Origin: an uncultured Oscillospiraceae bacterium
GTDB taxonomy: Bacteria > Bacillota > Clostridia > Oscillospirales > Oscillospiraceae
Direction: 5' to 3'
DNA: 28,939 bases
Assembly (NCBI GenBank): GCA_958426425.1
Contig: CATZYY010000015.1
Location: forward strand, 1 to 28,939
Within the stretch, counting starts at the first letter, position 1. Each line of letters begins with the position of its first letter. This document shows positions 7,661-15,050 of the stretch, piece after piece. The notes under the pieces were generated by a model, which had not been told where the DNA came from, did not search any database, and saw nothing but the letters and a program-made list of their open reading frames with translations. The position numbers were made by a program, and so were the translations under genes.

Positions 7661-7691
7661 GGCGCCTCCCCCTCCCCGGGCCGGAGGCGCC
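7661..7691 (+). terminator. Possible weak terminator after degV
   Basis: A 9-bp GC stem (7661-7669 with 7683-7691) with a 13-base loop follows the degV stop, but the downstream T-tract is poor. It may only attenuate readthrough into prmA. Confidence 0.5.
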
Positions 7692-7741
7692 CTGTTCTGC
7701 TCTTGGAGGAGCTTACTTTTACCTGGAAAGGAGCCATCTTT

Positions 7742-8716
7742 ATGAAATGGCTGGAGATCCATATTGACACCAACCACGCGGGGCTTGACACGGTGGAGGC
7801 CCTGCTGTCCTCCCTGGATGTGGACGGCCTGGTGATCGACGACGAGGCCGAGTTTCAGGACTTTCTGGAAAACAACCGCCAATACTGGGACTATGTAGAC
7901 GAGGATTTGGAGGCCTCCATGCGGGGCAAGTCCCGGATCACCTTCTACCTGCCCGCCGACGAGACCGGCTTTTCCAAGATGGCGGAGGTCCGCATTGCCC
8001 TGGAGAAGCTGAAGCAGGAGCGTACCGACTGCGGCACCCTGCTGATGACCCTGGACAATCTGGAGGACGCCGACTGGGAGAACAACTGGAAGCAGTACTA
8101 CAAGCCCATGGAGATCGGGGAGCGGCTGCTGGTGATCCCCCAGTGGCTTCAGGAGGACCCCAAGGTGAAAAAGCTCCTCTCCCAGGGGCGGGTGCCCCTG
8201 ATTCTGGACCCGGGCCTGACCTTCGGCACCGGCAGTCACGCCACCACCCGCCTGTGCCTGACCGCTCTGGAGCGGTACATTCACGGCGGTGAGCGGGTGC
8301 TGGACCTGGGCTGCGGCAGCGGCATTCTCTCCATCGCCGCCCTGCGGCTGGGCGCCGCCTCCGCCACGGCGGTGGACATCGACGACAAGTGCCTGACCGT
8401 GGCCTATGAAAACGCCGCCCTCAACGGCATCGGAAAGGACACCTACACTGTGCTGGTGGGCGACGTGTTCTCCGACGAGGCCTTCCGGGCCCGGGTGGGC
8501 GGCGGATACGACATTCTGGCCGCCAACATCGTGGCGGACGTGATCAAGGCCCTGGCCCCCATGGCTCGGTCCTTCCTGAAGCCCGGCGGGCTGTTCCTCT
8601 GCTCCGGCATCATCGACGACCGGGCGGAGGAAGTGGCTCAGGCCCTGACAGACGCCGGACTGGAGATTCTGGAGACCCGCTCCTCCGAGGGCTGGTTCTC
8701 CTACCTGTGTCGGTGA
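7742..8716 (+). CDS. prmA: Ribosomal protein L11 methyltransferase
   Basis: This SAM-dependent enzyme trimethylates ribosomal protein L11. The protein has 324 residues. An N-terminal substrate-recognition domain (1-120) is followed by the class I methyltransferase fold. The PrmA signature DPGLTFGTGSHATT is at 156-169 and SAM motif I VLDLGCGSG at 186-194. VDID follows further on, and NIVADVI provides the active-site Asn segment. I chose ATG 7742 because AAAGGAG lies upstream and it matches the family N-terminus (MKWLEI); a longer TTG start at 7703 would overlap that ribosome-binding site. In many Firmicutes prmA is next to dnaK/dnaJ and rsmE; here it sits between degV and a transporter gene. 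Confidence 0.95.
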   Translation: MKWLEIHIDTNHAGLDTVEALLSSLDVDGLVIDDEAEFQDFLENNRQYWDYVDEDLEASMRGKSRITFYLPADETGFSKMAEVRIALEKLKQERTDCGTLLMTLDNLEDADWENNWKQYYKPMEIGERLLVIPQWLQEDPKVKKLLSQGRVPLILDPGLTFGTGSHATTRLCLTALERYIHGGERVLDLGCGSGILSIAALRLGAASATAVDIDDKCLTVAYENAALNGIGKDTYTVLVGDVFSDEAFRARVGGGYDILAANIVADVIKALAPMARSFLKPGGLFLCSGIIDDRAEEVAQALTDAGLEILETRSSEGWFSYLCR

Positions 8717-8749
8717 AAAAATCGGGCTTTTTCATAAGGAGCGATTTGT

Positions 8750-9745
8750 TTGAAATTTTTCTATCGGGCCGACAGCTTTGCCAGCCGCCACATGGCGCCG
8801 GTAGTGCTGTGCTGCGTGGCTCTGGGCATCGCCTTTCCGGATACCCTTTCCCGGCTCAACGACCTGGCCGTGGGGCTGTTCGCCTTCATGACCTTTTCCA
8901 ACAGCCTGGGCGGCGGCTTCCGGTCCATGGCCGACGTGGCCCGGCGGCCCCTGCCGGTGGCGGTGATTTTTGTACTGCTGCACGTGGTCATGCCCCTCAT
9001 CACCCTGGGTCTTGGAACGCTGCTGTTTCCCAATGACCCCCTGTTTACCATCGGCCTGGTGCTGGAGTACGTCATTCCCACCGGCGTGGCTACGCTGATG
9101 TGGGTGGGCATGAACCGAGGCAACCTGCCTTTGTGTCTTTCCGTGGTGCTGCTGGATACCATCCTCTCCCCCCTGGTGGTGCCGGTGTCCCTGCGGCTGC
9201 TGGTGGGGTCTGTGGTGGAGCTGGACACCTGGGGCATGATTCAAGACCTGATGCTGATGGTGGGACTGCCGGCCCTGGCCGCCATGACCCTCTATCAGAT
9301 CACCGGCGGCGCCGTGGCCCAGACCCTGAAGCCCCGGCTGGCCCCCTTCGGCAAGCTGGCGCTGCTGTTGGTCATCACCGCCAATGCCACCGGCTGCGCC
9401 CCCTTCCTGCGGAACCTGACCCCCACATTGGTTCTGGTGATGGTGTCGGTATTTTTCCTGTGCCTGCTGGGCTTTTTCCTGGGCTACTGGGCGGCAAAGC
9501 TGCTGGGCTTCGACTTTCCCACCATCCAGACCGTGGCCCTCAACAGCGGCATGCGCAACATCAGCGCCGGAGCGGTGCTGGCTCTGGAGTTCTTCCCGCC
9601 GGAGGTGCTGTTTCCCGTGGCGTTCTCCCCGGTGTTCCTTCAGGCCTCCACGGCCTTCATCGTCAAGGCCCTGCGCTCCACCAAGCCCGGCCGGGCCGAC
9701 GAGGCGGCGTACCGCCGCTCTCTGGAGGAGGTCACGGCACAATAA
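8750..9745 (+). CDS. BASS (bile acid:sodium symporter) family transporter
   Basis: This 331-residue protein has about nine to ten hydrophobic segments, from residue 15 to about 310, typical of the SBF/BASS fold. BASS proteins import organic anions such as bile acids, pyruvate or pantoate-like compounds, mostly with sodium. The half-site segments are recognisable: PTGVATLMWVGMNRGN in the first repeat and ALNSGMRN in the second. Compared with ASBT-type members as I remember them, sodium ligands appear replaced (Glu to Asn and Gln to Arg in the second segment). Substrate and coupling ion are therefore uncertain. The start is TTG with AAGGAG eight bases upstream, 33 bases after prmA, so it is probably cotranscribed with prmA. 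Confidence 0.85.
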   Translation: MKFFYRADSFASRHMAPVVLCCVALGIAFPDTLSRLNDLAVGLFAFMTFSNSLGGGFRSMADVARRPLPVAVIFVLLHVVMPLITLGLGTLLFPNDPLFTIGLVLEYVIPTGVATLMWVGMNRGNLPLCLSVVLLDTILSPLVVPVSLRLLVGSVVELDTWGMIQDLMLMVGLPALAAMTLYQITGGAVAQTLKPRLAPFGKLALLLVITANATGCAPFLRNLTPTLVLVMVSVFFLCLLGFFLGYWAAKLLGFDFPTIQTVALNSGMRNISAGAVLALEFFPPEVLFPVAFSPVFLQASTAFIVKALRSTKPGRADEAAYRRSLEEVTAQ

Positions 9746-9792
9746 TTGGTTTCGCCCTGTATGGATTGGAACACACTCCATGATAAATTTTG

Positions 9793-9819
9793 GAAGGTCG
9801 CCTGGGCGGCCTTCTTTTT
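9793..9819 (+). terminator. Rho-independent terminator after the BASS gene
   Basis: A 10-bp stem (9793-9802 with 9805-9814, one G-U pair, tight loop) is followed by five T residues. Confidence 0.85.
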
Positions 9820-9899
9820 ATGGGCACGCCTCGACAAAATCCCCCCTCCTTTTTGGGACAGCCCCTGTAAAATGGAGGAAACAACGGGGAGGTGGCATA

Positions 9900-10697
9900 A
9901 TGGATACAGAACAGCGGGTGCTGTGGTTGGCGCCGGAGGACATCCGGCCCAATCCGGCTCAGCCCCGTCGAACCTTTGACAGCGGAGAATTGGAGCGCCT
10001 GGCGGCGTCTATACGCGCCCACGGCGTCCTCCAACCCCTGACGGTACGGCGGACGGAATCCGGCTGGGAGCTGGTGGCCGGAGAGCGGCGGCTGCGGGCG
10101 GCGGCGCTGGCGGGAATGGAGACGGTGCCCTGCCTGGAGCGGGCGGCGGACGGCCGGACCTCCGCCGCATTGGCATTGGTGGAAAACCTCCAGCGGCAGG
10201 ACCTGCACTATCTGGAGGAAGCGGAGGCCATCGCCGCCTTCCTGCATCGGTCGGGCCTGACCCAGGAGGCGGCGGCGGAACAGTTGGGCATGTCTCCCTC
10301 GGCCCTGGCCAACAAGCTGCGGCTGCTGCGCTTGAGCCCCGCCTGCCGCACCGCCGTAACAGAGGGCAACCTCACCGAGCGCCACGCCCGGTGCCTGCTG
10401 CGGCTGGAGGATGAGGCGGAGCGCCTTTCCGCGGCCCGGCACTTCGTCTCCGCCGGGCTCAATGTGGCCCAGGCGGAGCGGTATGTGGACCACCGGCTGG
10501 AGATCCTCCAGTCCACACCTCCCGCCGGACGGCGGGCCTACATCATCAAGGACGTGCGGTTGTTCCTCAACAGCGTGGACCGGGGACTGCGGCTGATCCG
10601 GGACGCCGGGGTGGACGCCCGGACGGAGCGGCAGGAGACAGAGGAGGACATCATCCTCACCATCCGTATTCCCAAGCGGCGGCAAAAGCAGGCCTGA
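9900..10697 (+). CDS. noc: Noc-like ParB-family DNA-binding protein
   Basis: Noc is a ParB paralogue that binds its own palindromic sites and, in Bacillus, blocks division over the nucleoid. This protein has 265 residues. An N-terminal CTPase/ParB domain carries QPRRTF (21-26), GERRLR (61-66) and the ENLQRQ segment (95-100). A helix-turn-helix lies at about 121-143. The tract ALANKLRLL followed by LTERHAR looks more like Noc than like ParB. I chose ATG 9900 with GGGGAGGTGG just upstream. The protein begins almost directly with the ParB domain, so the roughly 30-residue N-terminal extension with a membrane-targeting helix seen in Bacillus Noc is absent. A separate true ParB with soj lies at 26264. 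Calling it Noc is inference; another ParB-like role is possible. Confidence 0.8.
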   Translation: MDTEQRVLWLAPEDIRPNPAQPRRTFDSGELERLAASIRAHGVLQPLTVRRTESGWELVAGERRLRAAALAGMETVPCLERAADGRTSAALALVENLQRQDLHYLEEAEAIAAFLHRSGLTQEAAAEQLGMSPSALANKLRLLRLSPACRTAVTEGNLTERHARCLLRLEDEAERLSAARHFVSAGLNVAQAERYVDHRLEILQSTPPAGRRAYIIKDVRLFLNSVDRGLRLIRDAGVDARTERQETEEDIILTIRIPKRRQKQA

Positions 10698-10785
10698 CAC
10701 ACAGAGGCGTACCCCCTCGGTTTTGGAAAGTGCGGCAGACTCCTCTCTCTACTGGAAAGCGTCTGTGTACTGCGGCAAATCTGAT

Positions 10786-10805
10786 AAAATTTCCAGTGAA
10801 ATTTT
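10786..10805. repeat. AT-rich inverted repeat upstream of the VanW gene
   Basis: A perfect 8-bp inverted repeat (AAAATTTC / GAAATTTT) with a 4-base loop lies in the 241-base gap between the Noc-like and VanW genes. It could be an operator. It has no T-tract of terminator type. Confidence 0.5.
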
Positions 10806-10858
10806 GTAAAATGGCCCACTGTTGTTACGGGATTGTAATGCTTTTTCCCTGCGCTGTG

Positions 10859-10867
10859 TGCTAAAAT
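10859..10867 (+). promoter_or_regulatory. Possible extended -10 promoter of the VanW gene
   Basis: TG at 10859-10860 precedes TAAAAT (10862-10867) by one base, an extended -10 arrangement, with no good -35. It lies about 70 bases before the VanW start codon. Confidence 0.45.
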
Positions 10868-10938
10868 GGGAAACTGACGGCATAGGCTGATGAAAAGAGA
10901 GCCGGTGCCGGTTTCACACAGAGTAACAGGAGGGCATC

Positions 10939-12726
10939 ATGGAGCAGATCACCAACGAAGCCCTGGGGCCGAAGCGACTGAAAAAAAGCGGGAAAAAACC
11001 GCTGATTGTCACAGGAATTATTTTGGCGGCAGCCATTGCCGCCTATGTGGGCCTGTGCGCCTACGCCAGCTCCCTGGACACCTTTTTCCGAGGCTATGAG
11101 ATCAACGGCGTGGACGTGGGCGGCTTGACCGTAACCCAGGCTCAGGAAAAACTAGGGCAGGAACTGCCCGCTCAGGAAATTCAAATTTACGACGCGGCGC
11201 AGCCGGAGGAGCCCCTGGCGACGGTCACGCTGTCCGACCTGGGGCTGGACGCCGAAACGATCCTTCATACCGTCATCGTATCCGACTGCTTTTCCTACGA
11301 TCAGCGGGACACGTTCTTCCTGACCAAGGGGCTCCATCTCCTGGCGGGCACCTTCTCCAGCCACTGGTTCCGGTACGATCTGAGCAGCTCCGACGCCGCC
11401 CTCACCTCTCTGCTGGAGCAGTTGGACCGGCAGCCGGTGGACGCGTCCTATGAGCTGGGCGAGGACAGTCTTTCCATCACCAAGGCACAGGACGGCCGTT
11501 CCATCGGCCGGGAGGACCTGCGTCAAGCGCTGGAGCACGCCCAGGGAAGCCCCGCCCGGGTGGAACTCAGTTTTACGGTCCTGCCCGCCGAAACCCTGAC
11601 CATTCAAGAGATCTATGACGCCACCTCCGGCGAAATGAAAAACGCCGCCTATGACGCCGAAACCGACACCATTGTGCCGGAACAGATGGGCGCTGACTTT
11701 GACACCTCCGTGGCCCAGGCGGCGCTGGACGCGGCGGAACCCGGCGAGACCATCACCGTCCCCGCCCAGGTACAACTGCCCACCGTCACCGCAGAGGATT
11801 TGGAAGAACTTCTATTCCGGGATGTGCTGGGTCAGGCCCAGACCAACGTAGGCGGAACCGCTGCACGAAAATCCAATGTCCAGCTGTCCGCCGCCGCCAT
11901 CAACGAGTACGTGCTGAATCCCGGCGAGGTGTTCTCTTACAACGAGGCCGTGGGAAAGCGGACCGCTGAGCGGGGCTACAAGCCCGCCCCGGCATACGTT
12001 CAGGGCGAAACTGTGGACGAGATCGGCGGCGGCATCTGCCAGACCTCCTCCACGCTGTATTTAGCGTGCCTGCGGTCCAATCTGGAGATCACCGAGCGCT
12101 ACGCCCACCGCTACAGGCCCACTTATATTGACCCCGGTATGGATGCCACTGTCTCCTGGGGCGGGCCGGACTACAAATTCACCAACAACACCGACTATCC
12201 CATCAAGATCGTCACTACATACGCCAACAGCAAGCTGACGGTGAAAATTCTTGGCACCAATATCGACGGTACCTATGCCAAGATGACCTACGAGCACCTG
12301 TCCACCACCCCCTATGAGGTGGTGTACGAGGATGATCCCACTCTGGCCCCCGGCACGGAGCAGGTCAAGACCACGCCCTACACCGGCTACAAGTACAAAA
12401 CCTATCGCCATGTCTACGCTGCCGACGGCACGCTGATCTCCTCCAGCTACGAGGCCACCAGCGATTACAAGTCCCGGAACAAGGTGATCCTCCGGGGTCC
12501 GGCTTTACCGGAAACCCCGCCCGTTGACCCCGGCGCCACTACGCCGGGCGACTCCGGTACCGCCACCGATCCCGGAACCGCCACTGACCCTGGTGCTTCC
12601 ACTGAGCCGGATACCGACCCCGGCACCATTGTGGTGATTCCCGATCCCGGCACAAACGGCGGGACCTCCGGAGACGGCGGCAATCTGCCTACGGATGTGC
12701 GGCCGGAGGATGAACCCTTCTTATAA
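10939..12726 (+). CDS. VanW family cell-surface protein with G5-like domain
   Basis: This 595-residue protein is anchored by one N-terminal membrane segment (about 20-43) after a basic cytoplasmic head, so the bulk lies outside. Residues 50-300 resemble the peptidoglycan-binding-type region found before VanW domains. The VanW domain (about 305-430) includes NPGEVFSYNEAVG, the GGGICQTSSTLY motif and YIDPGMDATVSWG. Residues about 451-520 look like a G5 domain, and 521-595 form a Pro/Thr/Asp/Gly-rich tail with repeated DPGT-like units. VanW is named from vancomycin-resistance clusters, but most chromosomal copies are not resistance genes and their biochemical role is unknown; binding to wall glycan is the usual idea. 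The start ATG has AGGAGG five bases upstream, and a terminator follows the gene. Confidence 0.9.
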   Translation: MEQITNEALGPKRLKKSGKKPLIVTGIILAAAIAAYVGLCAYASSLDTFFRGYEINGVDVGGLTVTQAQEKLGQELPAQEIQIYDAAQPEEPLATVTLSDLGLDAETILHTVIVSDCFSYDQRDTFFLTKGLHLLAGTFSSHWFRYDLSSSDAALTSLLEQLDRQPVDASYELGEDSLSITKAQDGRSIGREDLRQALEHAQGSPARVELSFTVLPAETLTIQEIYDATSGEMKNAAYDAETDTIVPEQMGADFDTSVAQAALDAAEPGETITVPAQVQLPTVTAEDLEELLFRDVLGQAQTNVGGTAARKSNVQLSAAAINEYVLNPGEVFSYNEAVGKRTAERGYKPAPAYVQGETVDEIGGGICQTSSTLYLACLRSNLEITERYAHRYRPTYIDPGMDATVSWGGPDYKFTNNTDYPIKIVTTYANSKLTVKILGTNIDGTYAKMTYEHLSTTPYEVVYEDDPTLAPGTEQVKTTPYTGYKYKTYRHVYAADGTLISSSYEATSDYKSRNKVILRGPALPETPPVDPGATTPGDSGTATDPGTATDPGASTEPDTDPGTIVVIPDPGTNGGTSGDGGNLPTDVRPEDEPFL

Positions 12727-12752
12727 TCAGACTTTTTGAATTCGCCAAAAAC

Positions 12753-12791
12753 CGGCAGACGTGAAAAATTCACGTCTGCCGTTTTCTTTTT
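12753..12791 (+). terminator. Rho-independent terminator of the VanW gene
   Basis: A perfect 13-bp stem (12753-12765 with 12769-12781) with a 3-base loop is followed by a T-rich tract (12782-12791). Confidence 0.95.
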
Positions 12792-12842
12792 GCTTGGCGG
12801 CGCATACTAGCGCTATCTGACGAAAAAAGGGGGAACGAGGCC

Positions 12843-13490
12843 ATGAAGGGCGGATTTTGCTGGCGGCGGTGGGCGGTGCCGGCGCTTTTTTTGCTGGCAC
12901 TGTCCGCCCTGTGGCCCCTGCGCCAAGAATTGACCGCAGAGGCCATCGCCCGCCGCTCCCCGGAGCAGTCTCTGCTGGCGGCAGCCTTTCTGTTGGGGCT
13001 GTATGTGGCAAAAAGCGTCACCTTCTGCGTGCCCATGTCGGCGCTGACGGCAGCGGGCGGGTTGCTGTTTCCCCTACCGACGGCATTGGCGGTAAATCTC
13101 TGCGGCACGGCGGCGGCCCAGACGCTTCCCTTTTTCCTGGGCCGCCGGCAGCAGGAGCATCTGGACGCCCTGCGGCAAAAGCACCCCAAGGCCGCGGCGC
13201 TGTGCCGTCTGGGGCCTAATGAACAGTGGCGGTCCGTATTTCTGCTGCGGCTGGGCGGGGCCTCCCCCGGTGATCTGGTGAGCCTGCTGCTGGGCGCGGC
13301 GGGCGTGCCCTACGGCACCTACCTCACCGCCGGCATTCTGGGGGCGGCGCCCCGGGTGGCGGCAGCCACTGTTCTGGGCGCCGCTTTGTGGAATCCCGGC
13401 ACGCCTCGGTTCTGGATGTCCCTGGGCATCGGCGGCGCGCTAACCGCCCTGGCCCTGGTATTGTGGCAGCAGGGGAAACGCCACGCCTGA
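12843..13490 (+). CDS. VTT-domain (TVP38/TMEM64, DedA-related) membrane protein
   Basis: This 215-residue integral membrane protein has hydrophobic segments at about 10-25, 43-60, 65-95, 140-165 and 190-208. The VTT/SNARE-associated fold is suggested by the reentrant-type stretch PMSALTAAGGLLFP and, later, the pattern of Arg-Leu, SPGDLVSLLLGAAGVPYGTY and G-A-P-R, as in TVP38/TMEM64 proteins. Members of the wider DedA/VTT superfamily help move lipids such as undecaprenyl phosphate or phosphatidylethanolamine between leaflets; which lipid is relevant here is unknown. The start ATG is preceded by a weak G-rich ribosome-binding site. It follows the VanW terminator and has no strong promoter that I can see. 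Confidence 0.75.
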   Translation: MKGGFCWRRWAVPALFLLALSALWPLRQELTAEAIARRSPEQSLLAAAFLLGLYVAKSVTFCVPMSALTAAGGLLFPLPTALAVNLCGTAAAQTLPFFLGRRQQEHLDALRQKHPKAAALCRLGPNEQWRSVFLLRLGGASPGDLVSLLLGAAGVPYGTYLTAGILGAAPRVAAATVLGAALWNPGTPRFWMSLGIGGALTALALVLWQQGKRHA

Positions 13491-13494
13491 CCCT

Positions 13495-13524
13495 CTGGCA
13501 CAGGGGCAACAGCCGTGGTATACT
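13495..13524 (+). promoter_or_regulatory. Extended -10 promoter of the GNAT gene
   Basis: TATACT (13519-13524) with TG one base upstream forms an extended -10. A weak CTGGCA -35 (13495-13500) lies 18 bases away. It is 26 bases before the start codon, with AAAGGAG between. Confidence 0.65.
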
Positions 13525-13550
13525 GGGGCAAACAGCAAAGGAGAACCCTT

Positions 13551-13996
13551 ATGGAAATCTGTGAAGTCCCTGGTCGGGACAGCGCCCTTTTGGGGCAGCT
13601 GCTGGAACTTTGGGAGCGGTCGGTCCAGGCCTCCCACACCTTTTTGTCCCCGGCGGAGATTTCCGCCATCCGGGAATGTGTGCCCGATGCCCTGGCGGGC
13701 GTGGCCCATCTGGTCATCGCCCGAGATCAGGCGGGCTTGATGGGCTTTCTGGGGCGGAGGGAAGTCGGCTGGAGATGCTGTTCCTGGAGCCGGAGTCCCG
13801 GGACCGGGGTATCGGTGCGGCCCTGGTCCGATACGCCATCGCCGCATATGGCCTGACGGAGGTCACCGTCAATGAGCAAAATTCCCAGGCACGGGATTTT
13901 TATGCCCACATGGGCTTCGCGGTTTACCGGCGGACCAGTGTGGATGAACAGGGCCGCCCCTACCCCCTGCTGTACATGCGCCGGACAGCGATGTAA
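13551..13996 (+). pseudogene. GNAT acetyltransferase, interrupted by a single-base frameshift
   Basis: Two overlapping frames together make one normal GNAT N-acetyltransferase of about 148 residues. The first frame, from ATG 13551 (AAAGGAG upstream), encodes the N-terminal half, including LWERSVQASHTFL and up to LMGFLG. The second frame continues with EMLFLEPESRDRGIGAAL, which holds the acetyl-CoA-binding R-D-R-G-I-G loop, then the conserved NEQNSQARDFYAHMGF segment, to the stop at 13994-13996. The join is at the G-run 13751-13754, and one extra G would restore the frame. It could be a recent pseudogene or a base lost in sequencing. If real, the first frame would stop near 13856, giving a protein without the cofactor site. 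Substrate unknown. Confidence 0.85.
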
Positions 13997-13998
13997 AA

Positions 13999-14036
13999 AC
14001 CGCCGCCCGCTTTCCCGCGGGCGGCGGTCCTTTTTT
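13999..14036. terminator. Bidirectional terminator between GNAT and dnaC-like genes
   Basis: A perfect 12-bp GC stem (13999-14010 with 14017-14028) with a 6-base loop has T6 on the right and A5 on the left. It can therefore serve both convergent transcripts. Confidence 0.93.
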
Positions 14037-14047
14037 ACTTACAAAGT

Positions 14048-15046
14048 TCACTTGCGCTCTTTTCGCAAAAGGCGGATGTCCTGTCCAAAGAAGGTGAGAA
14101 TCTGGTACTCCCCCTCCACCCGGGAGGCGGTCTGGGCCCCATAGCGGCCGGAGAGCTCCGCCACCTTCAGGTTGGTGCTGAGAATGGTGGGCCGCCGCTC
14201 CAGAAGGCGGCTGTTGAGAATCTGGTACAGGGTGCTCTGAACAAAGGCCGTGGTCATCTCCGTGCCCAGATCGTCCAAAATCAGCAGATCGCAGGTCAGC
14301 ACTCTCGCCACGTCTCCCTGGGCCTCCTGGTCCTCCTCCCGGCCGAACTTGCGGTCCTCAAACTGCTGAAAGATATGGGCGGCGGTGTCGTAAACCACGG
14401 ACCAGCCGTCGCCGCTGACCTCTCTGGCAATGGCGGCGGAGAGGAAGGTCTTGCCCAGGCCCGGCGGCCCGGTCAGCAGCAGATTTCCGCTGCCGGGGGA
14501 GGCGAACTGGTCGGCATAGCGCTTACAGGTGCGGTATACCCACTCCATATTCTCCCGGGGGGAAATTCCCAGATGGGGCAATGCCTCCTCAGCGTACCAG
14601 TCCAGGGAAAAGCTCTCAAAGCTCTGCCCCGCCAGATCCAGCATCCGGCTCAGCTCCTTTTGCTGTTCCCGGGCATAGTAGCTGCGCAGGCAGCGGCACA
14701 TCTCCCCGCCCCGGTAGCCGGTATCGCCGCAAAGGGGGCAGGCGGGCTTGTCCTCCAGGCAGTCCTGGGGCAGGCCCAGCTTGCCCAGCAGGGCCCGCTT
14801 TTCCTCCTGGAGGCTCAGATTCTCGTCCCGCAGCACCTCCAGCGCCGGCAGGGGGTCCGTGCCCCGGCGCAGGGCGGAGGAGATAATGCGGCTAGTGGTG
14901 GCACGCAGCTCCGTGTCGATCTGCTGCAGCCGGGGCTGACGGCGGAAAATGGACTCCCGCCGCTCCTGAAAGCGATGTTCGCGCTCCTGCCGGTCCTCCT
15001 CAAACCGCTGGAGGGCCCGGCGCAGAACCCGTCCGTCGTATGCCAT
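14048..15046 (-). CDS. dnaC: DnaC/DnaI-like replicative helicase loader ATPase
   Basis: This AAA+ ATPase probably loads the replicative helicase together with DnaD during primosome assembly. The protein has 332 residues. Residues 1-95 form a charged, helical N-terminal region. A small four-Cys cluster follows (C103, C106, C117, C119), a likely zinc-binding knuckle as in the N-terminal domains of DnaC/DnaI-type loaders. The ATPase core has Walker A GPPGLGKT (193-200), Walker B LLILDDLG (254-261) and the sensor-1 region STNL (about 290). It begins four bases after the stop of the dnaD-like gene, with AAGGGGGTG spanning that stop, so the two are an operon. Naming varies (dnaC or dnaI); the ATPase identity is secure and its loader role is inferred from family and partner. 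Confidence 0.88.
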   Translation of the reverse strand: MAYDGRVLRRALQRFEEDRQEREHRFQERRESIFRRQPRLQQIDTELRATTSRIISSALRRGTDPLPALEVLRDENLSLQEEKRALLGKLGLPQDCLEDKPACPLCGDTGYRGGEMCRCLRSYYAREQQKELSRMLDLAGQSFESFSLDWYAEEALPHLGISPRENMEWVYRTCKRYADQFASPGSGNLLLTGPPGLGKTFLSAAIAREVSGDGWSVVYDTAAHIFQQFEDRKFGREEDQEAQGDVARVLTCDLLILDDLGTEMTTAFVQSTLYQILNSRLLERRPTILSTNLKVAELSGRYGAQTASRVEGEYQILTFFGQDIRLLRKERK

Positions 15047-15050
15047 GTGC

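Noticed and set aside
7661..7691. Strong terminator between degV and prmA
   Set aside because: The stem is good but the T-tract is poor, so I list it only as a possible weak terminator.
13751..13754. Programmed -1 frameshift in the GNAT gene
   Set aside because: The G-run is short and no slippery heptamer or downstream pseudoknot is evident; a base deletion is simpler.
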